Program-made: the position numbers and the translations under genes
Assembly: GCA_030629475.1 (NCBI GenBank)
Contig: DAOVOU010000170.1
Location: 1 to 5,449 of the forward strand
Origin: Desulfobacterales bacterium
GTDB taxonomy: Bacteria > Desulfobacterota > Desulfobacteria > Desulfobacterales > C00003060
DNA: 5,449 bases
Reading direction: 5' to 3'
The notes under the pieces: generated by a model
The model's input: only the letters and a program-made list of their open reading frames with translations
What the model was told of the DNA's origin: nothing
The model's database searches: none
Part shown: positions 5,385 to 5,449 of the stretch, piece after piece
Layout of the letters: each line of letters opens with the position of its first letter
Numbering within the stretch: the first letter of the stretch is position 1

Positions 5385-5449
5385 TCAGTCTCCCAGATTG
5401 TCACGATGGAGAACTTAGTTCGCTTCGCTCACAATTGGAATAATGGAAT
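5385..5449 (+). other. Downstream tail with possible start of another octamer repeat
   Basis: The 65 bases after the receiver-kinase stop hold no gene and no terminator with a T-run. The last 16 bases divide into ATTGGAAT (5434-5441) and AATGGAAT (5442-5449), two near-identical octamers. This suggests a further tandem array that continues beyond the window edge. Two units alone are weak evidence. Confidence 0.35.

Noticed and set aside
5385..5449. Possible transcription terminator after the receiver-kinase
   Set aside because: Only weak pairings such as GAAC-TTA-GTTC (5411-5421) are visible, with no GC-rich stem and no following T-run.

Overview
The window is a compact, plus-strand signalling locus. 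It carries the 3' end of an unidentified gene, a soluble sensor histidine kinase, an 804-residue protein that joins a response-regulator receiver to a PilB/GspE-type assembly ATPase, and a second histidine kinase with its own N-terminal receiver. All three complete genes lack obvious membrane segments, so sensing and relay appear to be cytoplasmic. GC content looks close to 50 percent. The style (many stand-alone kinases, receivers fused to unusual outputs, G/T-rich 7-8 bp tandem repeats between genes, a four-helix-bundle gene fragment) resembles Desulfobacterota and related former Deltaproteobacteria. That placement is an inference from style, not from a marker gene.

Layout: 2-109 is the C-terminal end of an upstream CDS. 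101-152 is a repeat tract that carries the stop of that gene and the Shine-Dalgarno and start codon of the next. 144-1547 is histidine kinase 1 (467 aa). 1540-1593 is a second repeat tract. 1620-1718 is a 32-codon remnant of an S23/bAvd-like four-helix-bundle gene, which runs into 1706-4120, the receiver-MshEN-PilB ATPase-double zinc ribbon protein. 4106-4208 is the third and longest repeat tract. 4218-5384 is the receiver-histidine kinase (388 aa, with the start moved downstream of the longest open frame). 5385-5449 is a short tail that ends in what looks like another octamer repeat.

How the parts may work together: both kinases have recognisable H, N, G1 and G2 boxes, and both receivers have an intact phosphoacceptor aspartate. 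The simplest model is that kinase 1 and/or the receiver-kinase phosphorylates the receiver at the N-terminus of the pilus/secretion ATPase. Phosphorylation would then gate a motor directly rather than a transcription factor. No pilin, platform protein or secretin gene is visible, so the motor's partner machine must be encoded elsewhere. The most notable features are this fused architecture, the motif-degenerate MshEN (c-di-GMP) module inside it, its added C-terminal double zinc ribbon, and the repeat tracts that supply stop, start and ribosome-binding sequences at the gene junctions. No tRNA, rRNA, CRISPR array, transposase or convincing rho-independent terminator was seen.
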